Of a stretch of 32,524 nucleotides of DNA, positions 1 to 7,244 are shown piece after piece (position 1 is the stretch's first letter; the number at the start of each line of letters is the position of its first letter). This stretch comes from Bacteroidota bacterium (GTDB taxonomy: Bacteria > Bacteroidota > Bacteroidia > Bacteroidales > Prolixibacteraceae), in assembly GCA_023412195.1 (NCBI GenBank), contig JAEYNZ010000171.1, positions 1 to 32,524 on the forward strand, given 5' to 3'. The position numbers were made by a program, and so were the translations under genes. The notes under the pieces are model-generated. The model was given only the letters and a program-made list of their open reading frames with translations, ran no database searches and was not told where the DNA came from.

Positions 1-45
1 GCTTCGCCGCCATCCTACCCCTCCACAATACATAACCAATTGATT

Positions 46-72
46 GTCATCCCGAACGAAGTGAGAGATCTC
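46..72. repeat. Interspersed repeat fragment, GTCATCCCGAACGAAG type
   Basis: The words GTCATCCCGAACGAAG followed by TGAGAGATCTC match a repeat I recognise as recurring between genes in many bacterial genomes, including Bacteroidota. Only one copy is in this window and no opposite arm lies nearby, so it may be a solo or truncated copy. The assignment rests on recall of the motif, not on a search. Confidence 0.5.
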
Positions 73-241
73 AAATTTCATTGGTTTAACAATTTTACCG
101 GATAACATTCTAAATATTATTAGAAAATTTTAGAAAAGCGAATGAAATTTTTATGATTTACCATAGTAAATATTCCTTCATTGGGGTGTTTTAAATTGAC
201 GATTAAAGATATTGTAGTTTTTGTCACTCTCCCTTAATCCA

Positions 242-280
242 CTGTCTGCTTGCCTGCTAAAGTGCAGACAGGGGGGACAA
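242..280. repeat. Palindromic repeat with GGGGGAC tail, copy 1
   Basis: The arms CTGTCTGC (242-249) and GCAGACAG (264-271) are exact inverted repeats around a 14-nt loop and are followed directly by the tail GGGGGACAAGCC. The same architecture, a CTGCCTG/CAGGCAG stem followed by GGGGGAC, recurs at 2434-2460, so this is a dispersed small element. It lies outside any gene. Confidence 0.6.
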
Positions 281-315
281 GCCCGATCAGGCGATTAGGT
301 TATTAAACCAGCAAC

Positions 316-438
316 CAGTCACACTGACTCCTCTTTTCTCTTCTCATTGCTCCTTTCCTCTGCTCCCAGCCCCCTGCCTGCAGGCAGGCAGGTGTGCTCT
401 TAGCACTTTGTCCCTGGCTCTTCACCCTTTGCCCTTTG
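316..438. repeat. Pyrimidine-rich degenerate short-word repeat tract
   Basis: The + strand is almost free of purine runs and is built of short C/T words such as TGCTCC, CCTCTGCTCC, GGCTCTTCACCC and CCCTTTGCCCTTT. A very similar tract lies at 13893-14040. Read on the minus strand both resemble degenerate GAGCAAAGGGCA-like heptamer/octamer repeats. The proximal end supplies the TTTG that fits the -33 element of the sulfatase promoter. Confidence 0.5.
373..392. repeat. Perfect 16-bp palindrome of the GGCAGG family, copy 2
   Basis: CCTGCCTG at 373-380 is followed immediately by its reverse complement CAGGCAGG at 381-388, then by another CAGG. It uses the same CTGCCTG/CAGGCAG words as the elements at 242-280 and 2434-2460 but lacks the GGGGGAC tail. 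It interrupts the pyrimidine-rich tract. Confidence 0.55.
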
Positions 439-458
439 GTATATATTATCTATTTTTG
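428..458 (+). promoter_or_regulatory. Probable Bacteroidota-type promoter of the sulfatase gene
   Basis: TTTG at 428-431 and TATTTTTG at 451-458 are separated by 19 nt. This fits the -33 TTTG / -7 TAnnTTTG pattern of Bacteroidota housekeeping promoters. The sulfatase ATG lies about 25 nt downstream. The -33 half falls inside the pyrimidine-rich repeat tract. Confidence 0.55.
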
Positions 459-483
459 AACATCAAAGATTAAATAATACTTT

Positions 484-2382
484 ATGAGACTCAAAAACCT
501 GGCCGGCAAATCCATACTCGCACTCGCATCTGTAACAGCAATTTCCCTTTCGGGTTGCCAGGAAAAGGTACCTGAAGAGTTGCCAAACATTTTATGGCTG
601 ACAAGCGAAGACAACAGCCCGTTGATGGGATGCTACGGCGATTCATTTGCTACCACACCCAATCTCGACAAGCTGGCTTCGGAAGGATTTTTATATACCC
701 ATGCCTATGCAAATGCACCTGTGTGTGCACCGGCACGAAACACGATCATTACAGGTGTATATTCCACTTCTGCCGGAAACCAGCACATGCGCAGCCAGTA
801 CCTGAAGTCGGAAACTGTCAGGACTTACCCTGAATTTCTCCGTGAAGCAGGTTACTATTGCACAAATAACGTCAAAACTGATTACAATACACAGTCGATC
901 GATCCAAACCAGATCTGGGACGAATGCAGCCGTGATGCCCATTATAAAAACCGGGCACCCGGACAACCATTTTTTGCCATCTTTAACACCACCATATCAC
1001 ACGAAAGCAGCCTCCATGATTCCATACCTGATGAAAAACTGAGGCATTCACCTGATGAAGTTCCCATTCCGCCTTATCATCCGGCTACAGCTGCCGTGAA
1101 ACACGACTGGGCACAATATTATGACAAGATAGAAGATATGGATGCGTGGGTTGGTGATAAACTTCGTGAACTCGAAGAAGCCGGTCTGGCCGGGAATACG
1201 ATCGTATTTTATTATGGCGACCATGGCGGTGTTCCTGCCCGCAGCAAACGGTATGTATATGAAACCGGAACCAGAGTACCTTTTATCATCAGGGTACCAG
1301 AAAAATACAAACACTTGTTTCCTGCTGAAAAACCGGGCTCAAAGGTTGAACGGATGATCAGTTTTGTTGATCTGGCCCCTACCCTGCTCAGCATTGCAGG
1401 CATCACCATCCCCGAATTTATGCAAGGTAATGCCTTTATGGGAAAGCAAAAAACGGATGACCCGCAATATGCATACATGTTCAGGGGAAGGATGGATGAA
1501 CGGTACGACATGAGCCGTGCAGTCCGCGACCAAAAATACAGGTATATCCGTAATTACATGCCTTTCCGGGTTTATGGTCAGCACCTGGAATACCTTTGGC
1601 GTGCACCTTCCATACGTTCATGGGAGCAGGCATACCTGAACGGCCAGTGCAACGAAATCCAGAGCGCCTTCTGGCAGCCCAAGCCGGTAGAAGAACTATA
1701 TGACACCCAAAACGACCCGTGGGAGATCAACAACCTGGCTGCCGACCCTGCCTATGCCGATGTGCTTGAACGTATGCGTTCAGCCAACAGGGAATGGGTA
1801 AGCAGGATTCAGGACACAGGTTTCATTCCTGAAGCTGATCTTGTCAGCCGTTCGGGAGAAACAGCCCCTTATGATTATGTTCGGTCGGGAAGTTTCAATC
1901 TTGAGCCGGTAATGGATGCTGCTGAAACAGCTACCCTTGGAAAAGGCGAAAACCTTCCGGCACTGAAGGATTTCCTGAAAAACAGGGAAAGTGCCATCAG
2001 GTACTGGGGAGCAACCGGACTTATCATTTTGGGAAGAGAGGCTGAACCTGCAAAAGCTGAACTGATGGCTGCGCTGGATGATTCTTCTCCCAATGTGGTA
2101 ACCGTGGCTGCCGAAGCTTTATATAATCTGGGTGAAAGGGAAGCCGCAAAAAAAGCCTGGCTGAAACTGATGGAACACCCCAATCCGTTTGCCCGCTGCC
2201 ATGCCCTGAATGCAGTTGACTGCACTAACGACAACAGCCCCGAAATTCAGCAGGGTGTGGTTAATATGATCACTTCCCTGCCCGAAATGAACACCGACCG
2301 CTACGACCTGAGGGCTGCAAGGTGGCTGCTCGAAAAATGGGAACTTGATCCGGCAAAATACAACCTGGAGTTTAACTGGTAA
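484..2382 (+). CDS. Secreted lipoprotein sulfatase with C-terminal HEAT-like repeats
   Basis: This 632-aa protein belongs to the alkaline phosphatase/sulfatase superfamily and should hydrolyse sulfate esters, probably on a carbohydrate. Residues 1-25 form a lipoprotein signal with the lipobox LSGC, so Cys25 would be lipidated. Cys81 sits in CAPAR, which fits the CxPxR signal for conversion to formylglycine. Metal-site motifs are visible at about 42-44 (ED near the N-terminus) and YYGDHGG at 244-250. The core ends near residue 490; residues about 505-590 contain alanine/leucine-rich helical units (for example a PNVVTVAAEALYNLGE segment) typical of HEAT repeats. The Cys-type enzyme would need a maturation enzyme (anSME), which is not in this window. 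It stands alone on the + strand with its own likely promoter. The substrate is unknown; the tandem oxidoreductases downstream suggest sugar catabolism. Confidence 0.9.
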   Translation: MRLKNLAGKSILALASVTAISLSGCQEKVPEELPNILWLTSEDNSPLMGCYGDSFATTPNLDKLASEGFLYTHAYANAPVCAPARNTIITGVYSTSAGNQHMRSQYLKSETVRTYPEFLREAGYYCTNNVKTDYNTQSIDPNQIWDECSRDAHYKNRAPGQPFFAIFNTTISHESSLHDSIPDEKLRHSPDEVPIPPYHPATAAVKHDWAQYYDKIEDMDAWVGDKLRELEEAGLAGNTIVFYYGDHGGVPARSKRYVYETGTRVPFIIRVPEKYKHLFPAEKPGSKVERMISFVDLAPTLLSIAGITIPEFMQGNAFMGKQKTDDPQYAYMFRGRMDERYDMSRAVRDQKYRYIRNYMPFRVYGQHLEYLWRAPSIRSWEQAYLNGQCNEIQSAFWQPKPVEELYDTQNDPWEINNLAADPAYADVLERMRSANREWVSRIQDTGFIPEADLVSRSGETAPYDYVRSGSFNLEPVMDAAETATLGKGENLPALKDFLKNRESAIRYWGATGLIILGREAEPAKAELMAALDDSSPNVVTVAAEALYNLGEREAAKKAWLKLMEHPNPFARCHALNAVDCTNDNSPEIQQGVVNMITSLPEMNTDRYDLRAARWLLEKWELDPAKYNLEFNW

Positions 2383-2433
2383 TCCTGATTATTACCAATA
2401 ATCTGACAGGTGCTTCCTTCAGGCTAGTAACCT

Positions 2434-2460
2434 CTGCCTGTTCCGGCAGGCAGGGGGGAC
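2434..2460. repeat. Palindromic repeat with GGGGGAC tail, copy 3
   Basis: CTGCCTG (2434-2440) and CAGGCAG (2447-2453) form a 7-bp stem around the loop TTCCGG and are followed by GGGGGAC. This is the same stem-plus-tail architecture as the element at 242-280. It lies 51 nt past the sulfatase stop codon. Confidence 0.6.
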
Positions 2461-2520
2461 GGCTCCGGATGCTGGGTTACTGCTATTTAATGGTCATGCT
2501 CATAATTTGATATAAAACCA

Positions 2521-2548
2521 GAAAAAGGAACCACGTGGTTCCTTTTTC
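2521..2548. terminator. 28-bp perfect palindrome, likely bidirectional terminator
   Basis: GAAAAAGGAACCAC (2521-2534) is followed without spacer by its exact reverse complement GTGGTTCCTTTTTC (2535-2548). The GC core is flanked by A5 on one side and T5 on the other, so either strand reads as a hairpin followed by a T run. It lies between the convergent sulfatase and peroxiredoxin genes, as expected for a shared terminator. Confidence 0.75.
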
Positions 2549-2623
2549 AACGAATTTTTGTAAAGCAGATCAAAAACAAATATGAATTATGTCTGATTTT
2601 ACAGGAACATAAAAAGGTACATT

Positions 2624-3160
2624 TTAGTTCAAAGTCAGCTGGCCCGGTTCCCAGTTGCATGGGGTAAGTTCTCCTGTCTGGAAAGCATCGAGCAGACGCA
2701 AAATCTCCTTTACGTTACGGCCGACCTCAAGTCCGTTTACCGATACATGCTGGATGATTCCTTCGGGATCGATAATATAGGTGGTCCGGTAAGCAATTTT
2801 GTCCACCTTTTCAAGAATTCCCAGCTCCTCCGACAATGACTTAGAGGTATCGGCTATCATTGGAAATTTCAGGTCTTTCAGGTCAGGATGATTGTTCCTC
2901 CATGCAAGGTGAACATATTCCGAATCAATTGAAGCTCCAAATAGATTGGCACCTCTTTTTTCAAACTCATCAAAATTATGATTAAAGGCAGATATTTCGG
3001 TAGGGCACACAAATGTGAAATCCAGCGGCCACCAAAAGAAAACGGTCCACCTGCCATTGCTTAATTCCTCACCTGAAATGGTTCTAAACTCTTTTCCGGG
3101 CTCCACCGACACAACTGCTCTTTTCTCAAATGCCGGAAATTTGTCTCCAACTGTCAACAT
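2624..3160 (-). CDS. Peroxiredoxin, typical 2-Cys AhpC/Prx1 type
   Basis: This 178-aa thioredoxin-fold peroxidase would reduce hydrogen peroxide and organic hydroperoxides in the cytoplasm. The peroxidatic cysteine is Cys52 in DFTFVCPTE, and a resolving cysteine, Cys168 in TPCNW, lies near the C-terminus, as in 2-Cys enzymes. The reading frame runs open upstream to 3205, but the ATG at 3160 gives the family-like N-terminus MLTVGDKFPAF and leaves a normal leader after the predicted promoter, so I chose it. The next gene upstream is divergent and the sulfatase is convergent, so it is probably monocistronic. No reductase partner (AhpF-like) is in the window; a thioredoxin system is the likely electron donor. 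Confidence 0.9.
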   Translation of the reverse strand: MLTVGDKFPAFEKRAVVSVEPGKEFRTISGEELSNGRWTVFFWWPLDFTFVCPTEISAFNHNFDEFEKRGANLFGASIDSEYVHLAWRNNHPDLKDLKFPMIADTSKSLSEELGILEKVDKIAYRTTYIIDPEGIIQHVSVNGLEVGRNVKEILRLLDAFQTGELTPCNWEPGQLTLN

Positions 3161-3219
3161 ATAATTATTATTTAAATGGTAAATGAAATTATTATTTAGA
3201 CTCATTAAAAATTTCGGGT

Positions 3220-3251
3220 CAAAAATAGATTAAAGAGCATATCCAATCAAA
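3220..3251 (-). promoter_or_regulatory. Probable promoter of the peroxiredoxin gene
   Basis: On the minus strand TTTG (3251-3248) is followed after 20 nt by TATTTTTG (3227-3220). This is an exact match to the Bacteroidota -33/-7 pattern. Transcription would begin near 3213, giving a leader of about 50 nt to the ATG at 3160. Confidence 0.65.
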
Positions 3252-3496
3252 TTGATTTTTTTTAACAACCATAGAACAGACTGATTAATTAAAGTGATAA
3301 GTAAATGGTGTTCAATGCTTTTTTATTAAATAAAAGCATCAAAATTCAGGCAACATAACTGTTTTTTTCCTAATTTTAAATCCTTACTGGTAAGGACGGT
3401 ATTTGAGGGGAATCTTAATATGGTTATATTTAGCAGATTTTTATGAAATAATAAATAGGAATAAAAAATACCTATCCAATTAAAACTTCGATTAAT

Positions 3497-5008
3497 ATGG
3501 AGAAAAATTCGAACAAAAGTGTTGTATCAAGGCGAGCATTCCTTGGAACGACAGCTGCAGCTGCAGCAGGTCTCACAATTGTTCCGCGCCACGTAGTGGC
3601 CGGATTGGGGCATAAAGCTCCAAGTGATAAACTGAACATAGTAGGTATTGGTGTCGGTGGAATGGGTTTTGCTAACCTGAAAAACCTGGAAGCTGAAAAC
3701 ATTATCGGACTTTGCGATGTCGATTGGAAATACACCGGAGGGAACGGCGTATTCGACCGTTATCCGAAAGCCAAAAAATACAAAGACTGGCGCAGGATGT
3801 ATGATGAAATGGGGAAAGATTTTGATGCAGTAGTGATCGCAACTGCCGACCATACCCATGCCATTACTGCTGCTCATGCAATGACAATGGGCAAGCACGT
3901 ATATGTGCAAAAACCACTAACCCACTCTGTATACGAGTCACGCCTGTTAACAAAACTGGCTGAAAAACACAAAGTAGCTACATCAATGGGTAACCAGGGT
4001 TCATCGGGCGAAGGTGTAAACCTTGTAACCGAATGGCTGGCCAACGGTGAAATTGGTGAAGTAACAAAAGTAGAAGCCTTTACCGACCGTCCTATCTGGC
4101 CACAGGGTTTGAATACCCCGGAAGCCGGTCATTGGGTACCTGATACCCTCGACTGGGACTTGTTCGTCGGACCGGCAAAAATGCGTCCGTTCAATGAAAT
4201 CTACCACCCATGGAACTGGCGTGGCTGGTGGGACTATGGCACAGGCGCCCTTGGTGATATGGCATGCCATATACTGCATCCTGTATTTGTTGGACTCGAA
4301 CTGGGATATCCAACACATGCACAGGGTAGCTCAAGCCTTCTGCTGGAAGACTGTGCTCCTGTTTCACAATCAGTGAAGCTTACATTCCCTGCACGTGCCG
4401 CAAAACGTCCATGGAAAGGCATGAAGAAAAATGCACAGTTCCCACAGGTTGATGTACATTGGTACGATGGTGGTATTAAATGGAACCTTCCAAAAGGATG
4501 GCCGGTTGGCAAAAATCCAAATGACGCAGGTGGTGGTGTGATTTTCCATGGAACCAAAGACAGCCTGATCTGTGGTTGCTACGGTGTAAACCCATGGTTG
4601 CTTTCAGGCCGCACACCAAACGCTCCGAAGTTCCGCCGCAGGATCGAAACCAGTCACGAAATGGATTGGGTACGTGCATGTAAAGAATCACCGGAAAACC
4701 GTGTTGAAACTGCATCCGCTTTCTACGAAGCTGGTCCGTTCAACGAAATGGTTGTTATGGGTGTTCTTGCTGTTCGCCTGCAATCGCTGAATAAAGTTCT
4801 TGAATGGAACGGAGAGAAAATGGAATTCACCAATCTGGGAGCTGACGAAACTGTTCGTACAGTTATCAAAGATGGTTTTGAAATCAAAGACGGGCACCCA
4901 TCATTCAGGAAAACCTGGACTGACCCGGTTCCTGCCAAAGAATTTGCTGCAGAGCTTATCAAACATACTTATCGTAAGCCCTGGAGCCTTCCTGATATGC
5001 CTGCATAA
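3497..5008 (+). CDS. Tat-exported Gfo/Idh/MocA family oxidoreductase (paralog A)
   Basis: This 503-aa protein is an NAD(P)-dependent sugar oxidoreductase. Residues 11-16 read SRRAFL, followed by an alanine-rich hydrophobic stretch, a twin-arginine signal that would export the folded, cofactor-loaded enzyme. The Rossmann nucleotide site is at about 48-57 (NIVGIGVGGMG). The conserved EKP motif is present as QKP at 138-140 (in GKHVYVQKP), keeping the lysine. WWDYGTGALGDM and a VDVHWYDGG segment mark the C-terminal domain common in Bacteroidota and Planctomycetota members. It is closely related to the next gene downstream, with the same signal region and an identical GLGHKAPSDKLNI stretch. Family members oxidise sugar hydroxyls, including C3 of glycosides; the substrate here is unknown. 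A strong terminator follows, so it is probably transcribed separately from its paralog. Confidence 0.88.
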   Translation: MEKNSNKSVVSRRAFLGTTAAAAAGLTIVPRHVVAGLGHKAPSDKLNIVGIGVGGMGFANLKNLEAENIIGLCDVDWKYTGGNGVFDRYPKAKKYKDWRRMYDEMGKDFDAVVIATADHTHAITAAHAMTMGKHVYVQKPLTHSVYESRLLTKLAEKHKVATSMGNQGSSGEGVNLVTEWLANGEIGEVTKVEAFTDRPIWPQGLNTPEAGHWVPDTLDWDLFVGPAKMRPFNEIYHPWNWRGWWDYGTGALGDMACHILHPVFVGLELGYPTHAQGSSSLLLEDCAPVSQSVKLTFPARAAKRPWKGMKKNAQFPQVDVHWYDGGIKWNLPKGWPVGKNPNDAGGGVIFHGTKDSLICGCYGVNPWLLSGRTPNAPKFRRRIETSHEMDWVRACKESPENRVETASAFYEAGPFNEMVVMGVLAVRLQSLNKVLEWNGEKMEFTNLGADETVRTVIKDGFEIKDGHPSFRKTWTDPVPAKEFAAELIKHTYRKPWSLPDMPA

Positions 5009-5037
5009 TCAGGTCATTATTAAAAGACTTTTAACGG

Positions 5038-5069
5038 GAGGCTGTCATTTATGGCAGCCTCTTTTTTTT
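5038..5069 (+). terminator. Rho-independent terminator after paralog A
   Basis: GAGGCTGTCATT pairs with TATGGCAGCCTC (5038-5061), giving a 7-bp GC-rich stem extended by a wobble and three more pairs. It is followed by eight T residues at 5062-5069. It lies 29 nt past the stop codon of the first oxidoreductase gene. Confidence 0.85.
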
Positions 5070-5184
5070 GTGGCTGGCTGTAAAGCAACTCCCCTAACCA
5101 ACTTTCAAAACATCATCCGGATGAATGGTTTATTCATTCAATGGAATTTGTTTTCAGTAAAGAAACCAGATACTTTCCCTATAT

Positions 5185-5257
5185 TAAATTCAATGTAAAT
5201 TCAATATAAAGTCTATCTAAAGTCAATGTAAATTCAATTATAATTGACTTTACATTG
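5185..5257. repeat. AT-rich direct and inverted repeat cluster
   Basis: The word TCAATGTAAATTCAAT occurs twice, near 5190 and at 5223-5238. The second copy forms the left arm of an imperfect palindrome: CAATGTAAA (5224-5232) pairs with TTTACATTG (5249-5257), with an inner TCAATT/AATTGA pair. It contains no GC-rich core, so it is more likely a binding site or replicated repeat than a terminator. Confidence 0.45.
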
Positions 5258-5321
5258 AGTTAAGGTTGAGTTTGGTTTGAGTCTGGACCAGAGCATTTCA
5301 TTTAATAACCTGTTCCTTACC

Positions 5322-5393
5322 GGGAGCAGCGGATTCCAATCCGCTGATTGAGATACAGTGAGAAGAATGCGCGGAATGGAATCTGCGCCTCCC
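5322..5393. repeat. Double-palindrome interspersed repeat, copy A
   Basis: The 72-nt element opens with GGGAGCAGCGGATTCCAAT and closes with GCGCCTCCC. Its left half contains GCGGATT-CC-AATCCGC, a small hairpin. The right half (GCGGAATGGAATCTGCGC) is a diverged mirror image of it. The outer ends CCGGGAG and CTCCCGG pair over 7 bp. A second copy in the same orientation starts 176 bp downstream. The structure resembles bacterial REP/BIME elements. Confidence 0.7.
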
Positions 5394-5497
5394 GGGTCGC
5401 ATTGCTTAGGGTGTTTCAGGGACATATGAAATCTCATGTTTTCTTCCAGATTGAGATATAAAATAGTTACCATGTTTGAGCAACGGATTTCCTTCAC

Positions 5498-5570
5498 GGG
5501 AGCAGCGGATTCCAATCCGCTGATTTAAATACCTAAATAATAAATGCGTGGATTGGAATCCCCGCCTCCC
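5498..5570. repeat. Double-palindrome interspersed repeat, copy B
   Basis: This 73-nt element shares the first 28 nt with copy A and ends in GCGTGGATTGGAATCCCC followed by GCCTCCC. The GGATTGGAATCC core pairs with the GGATTCCAATCC core of the left half. The central linker is AT-rich and differs from copy A, so the arms and not the linker are conserved. Confidence 0.7.
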
Positions 5571-5628
5571 AAAGCGAATTATCAAACAAGTATCCCGGTC
5601 TACTTCATTTTTTAAAATTCCCGAAAAA

Positions 5629-5660
5629 TTGTACGGTCCATTATTTTTTTTCTACTTTGC
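5629..5660 (+). promoter_or_regulatory. Probable promoter of oxidoreductase paralog B
   Basis: TTG at 5629-5631 and TACTTTGC at 5653-5660 lie 21 nt apart. The downstream word is one base shorter than TAnnTTTG but has the same overall -33 to -7 distance as the other promoters here, and the same word precedes acpP. The start codon follows about 37 nt later. Confidence 0.4.
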
Positions 5661-5696
5661 ATCAACCTGTTCAGGTATTGAACGTTTTTGAAAAAT

Positions 5697-7181
5697 ATGG
5701 ATAAAAAGATGAACATGATTTCCCGCCGGGCATTTATAGCAGGTGCAGCAACCGCAACAGCAGGCTTCACCATTCTACCCTCTCATGTAATTGCAGGCTT
5801 AGGCCATAAAGCCCCAAGCGACAAGCTGAACATTGCAGGCATCGGAGTGGGCGGTTATGGCTATATCAACCTCCGGAATGTTGAAAACGAAAATATTGTT
5901 GCTCTGTGCGATATTGACTGGGATCTGGCGGCAAACTCCTTCAAGCGCTGGCCCATGGCAAAACAGCACAGGGATTACAGGGTGATGCTCGACCAGCAAA
6001 AAGACATTGATGCGGTGGTTATTGCAACACCTGACCACTCACATGCACTGCCTGCTGTACTGGCCATGAGAGCCGGAAAGCATGTTTATCTGCAGACACC
6101 GCTAACCCACTCCATTTATGAAGCACGCCTGCTGGCCGATAATGCCCGCAGGTACGGTGTGGCCACCCAGATGGGCAACCAGGGCAATTCAGGTGAAGAT
6201 GTTCGCCGTATTTGTGAATGGATTTGGGCAGGGGTAATCGGCGAAGTGACCCATGCCGATGCGTGGACCAACAGGCCCACCTGGCCGCAGTTCCTTAAAG
6301 CCCCCGAGAGGGGCAGGCGCGCCCCCCGAAACCTCGAATGGGACCTGTTTGTGGGGCCGGCTGCCTGGTACGATTACCACCCTGATTTTCACCCATGGTT
6401 ATGGCGTGCATGGTGGAACTTTGGTACAGGTGCTGCAGGCGACATGGGCCCGCATATACTTGAACCCATATACAAGGCGCTTATGCTTGAACATCCCAAA
6501 TCGGTTGAGGCAAGTTCATCCGGCTTCAATATCCATTCGCTTCCCAATTCAGAACTCATCAGGTATGAGTTTTCACGGCGCGACAACCTTCCTAAGGTGG
6601 CAATGCCTGAGGTAACCGTACACTGGTACGACGGGGGACTGATGCCTCCACGACCTTCTGAACTTAATCCGGGCGACATGATGGGTGACGAAAACGGGGG
6701 TTGCATATTTTACGGTACCCGGGGAAAAATCATGTGCGGAACTTACGGCCAGAACCCGACCCTTCTGCCGTTAAGCGAAATGGAAAATTTCCAGGAGCCG
6801 CAAAAAACAATCCGCAGAGTATTCAATCCATTGGACGGAGGGCATGAACAAGACTGGGTTCGTGCTGCAAAAGAACCGGGGCAAACACGGTTAAATACTT
6901 CATCCGGCTTTGAATATGCCGGCCCCCTTACTGAAATGGTGCTGCTTGGCCTCCTTGCCGTAAGGATGCAAAGCCTCGGAAGAAAGCTGGAATGGGATGC
7001 TTCAAACATGCGTTTCACAAATATAAGCTCCCAGGATGTGATCCGCATCCAGAGTGAAAGTGATTTTGAAATAGCTTCAGGAAAGCCTCGATATAATACT
7101 AAATTTGCGACACTGAAAGCTGTTGAAGCCTCTGAGCAATGGATCAGAAGAAATTACAGGCAGGGATGGGAGCAGATCTAA
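5697..7181 (+). CDS. Tat-exported Gfo/Idh/MocA family protein lacking the EKP lysine (paralog B)
   Basis: This 494-aa protein is a tandem paralog of the preceding oxidoreductase. Residues 9-13 (SRRAF) and the following alanine-rich stretch form a Tat signal, and NIAGIGVGGYG at 45-55 is the Rossmann dinucleotide site. The usual EKP motif reads QTP at 133-135: Thr134 (codon 6096-6098) replaces the conserved lysine that normally helps bind or orient the sugar and cofactor. Other family landmarks are kept, including GTGAAGDMGPH and VTVHWYDGG. The frame can also start at TTG 5688, but ATG 5697 is more usual. If the lysine is needed, the protein may be a binding or partner subunit, or act by altered chemistry; the open, well-conserved frame argues against simple decay. 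Confidence 0.87.
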   Translation: MDKKMNMISRRAFIAGAATATAGFTILPSHVIAGLGHKAPSDKLNIAGIGVGGYGYINLRNVENENIVALCDIDWDLAANSFKRWPMAKQHRDYRVMLDQQKDIDAVVIATPDHSHALPAVLAMRAGKHVYLQTPLTHSIYEARLLADNARRYGVATQMGNQGNSGEDVRRICEWIWAGVIGEVTHADAWTNRPTWPQFLKAPERGRRAPRNLEWDLFVGPAAWYDYHPDFHPWLWRAWWNFGTGAAGDMGPHILEPIYKALMLEHPKSVEASSSGFNIHSLPNSELIRYEFSRRDNLPKVAMPEVTVHWYDGGLMPPRPSELNPGDMMGDENGGCIFYGTRGKIMCGTYGQNPTLLPLSEMENFQEPQKTIRRVFNPLDGGHEQDWVRAAKEPGQTRLNTSSGFEYAGPLTEMVLLGLLAVRMQSLGRKLEWDASNMRFTNISSQDVIRIQSESDFEIASGKPRYNTKFATLKAVEASEQWIRRNYRQGWEQI

Positions 7182-7244
7182 CCTGACAAACCATTCAACG
7201 AATTGCCCCCTTCTGACGGAATAATCATCCCCGTTACTACTTAC

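Larger units (their letters stand above)
1..483. other. Repeat-rich intergenic region upstream of the sulfatase gene
   Basis: No credible coding sequence was seen here. The stretch holds a single arm of a common interspersed repeat (46-72), two palindromes of the GGCAGG type (242-280 and 373-392), and a pyrimidine-rich low-complexity tract (about 316-438). It ends in the probable promoter of the sulfatase gene (428-458). This looks like a landing zone for small non-coding repeats rather than a decayed gene. Confidence 0.6.
5009..5696. other. Long intergenic region between the two Gfo/Idh/MocA paralogs
   Basis: The region holds a terminator (5038-5069), an AT-rich palindrome with a repeated word (5185-5257), two copies of a double-palindrome repeat (5322-5393 and 5498-5570) and a likely promoter (5629-5660). 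Open frames here simply read through the repeats and show no protein family resemblance, so no gene is called. Confidence 0.65.

Noticed and set aside
5234..5515. Minus-strand 93-codon open frame
   Set aside because: It reads through the two palindromic repeats and the AT-rich repeat cluster. It has no family resemblance and its apparent coding content comes from the repeats.
5322..5570. CRISPR array
   Set aside because: There are only two repeat copies, each palindromic over 72 nt, with a single 104-nt gap and no cas gene nearby.
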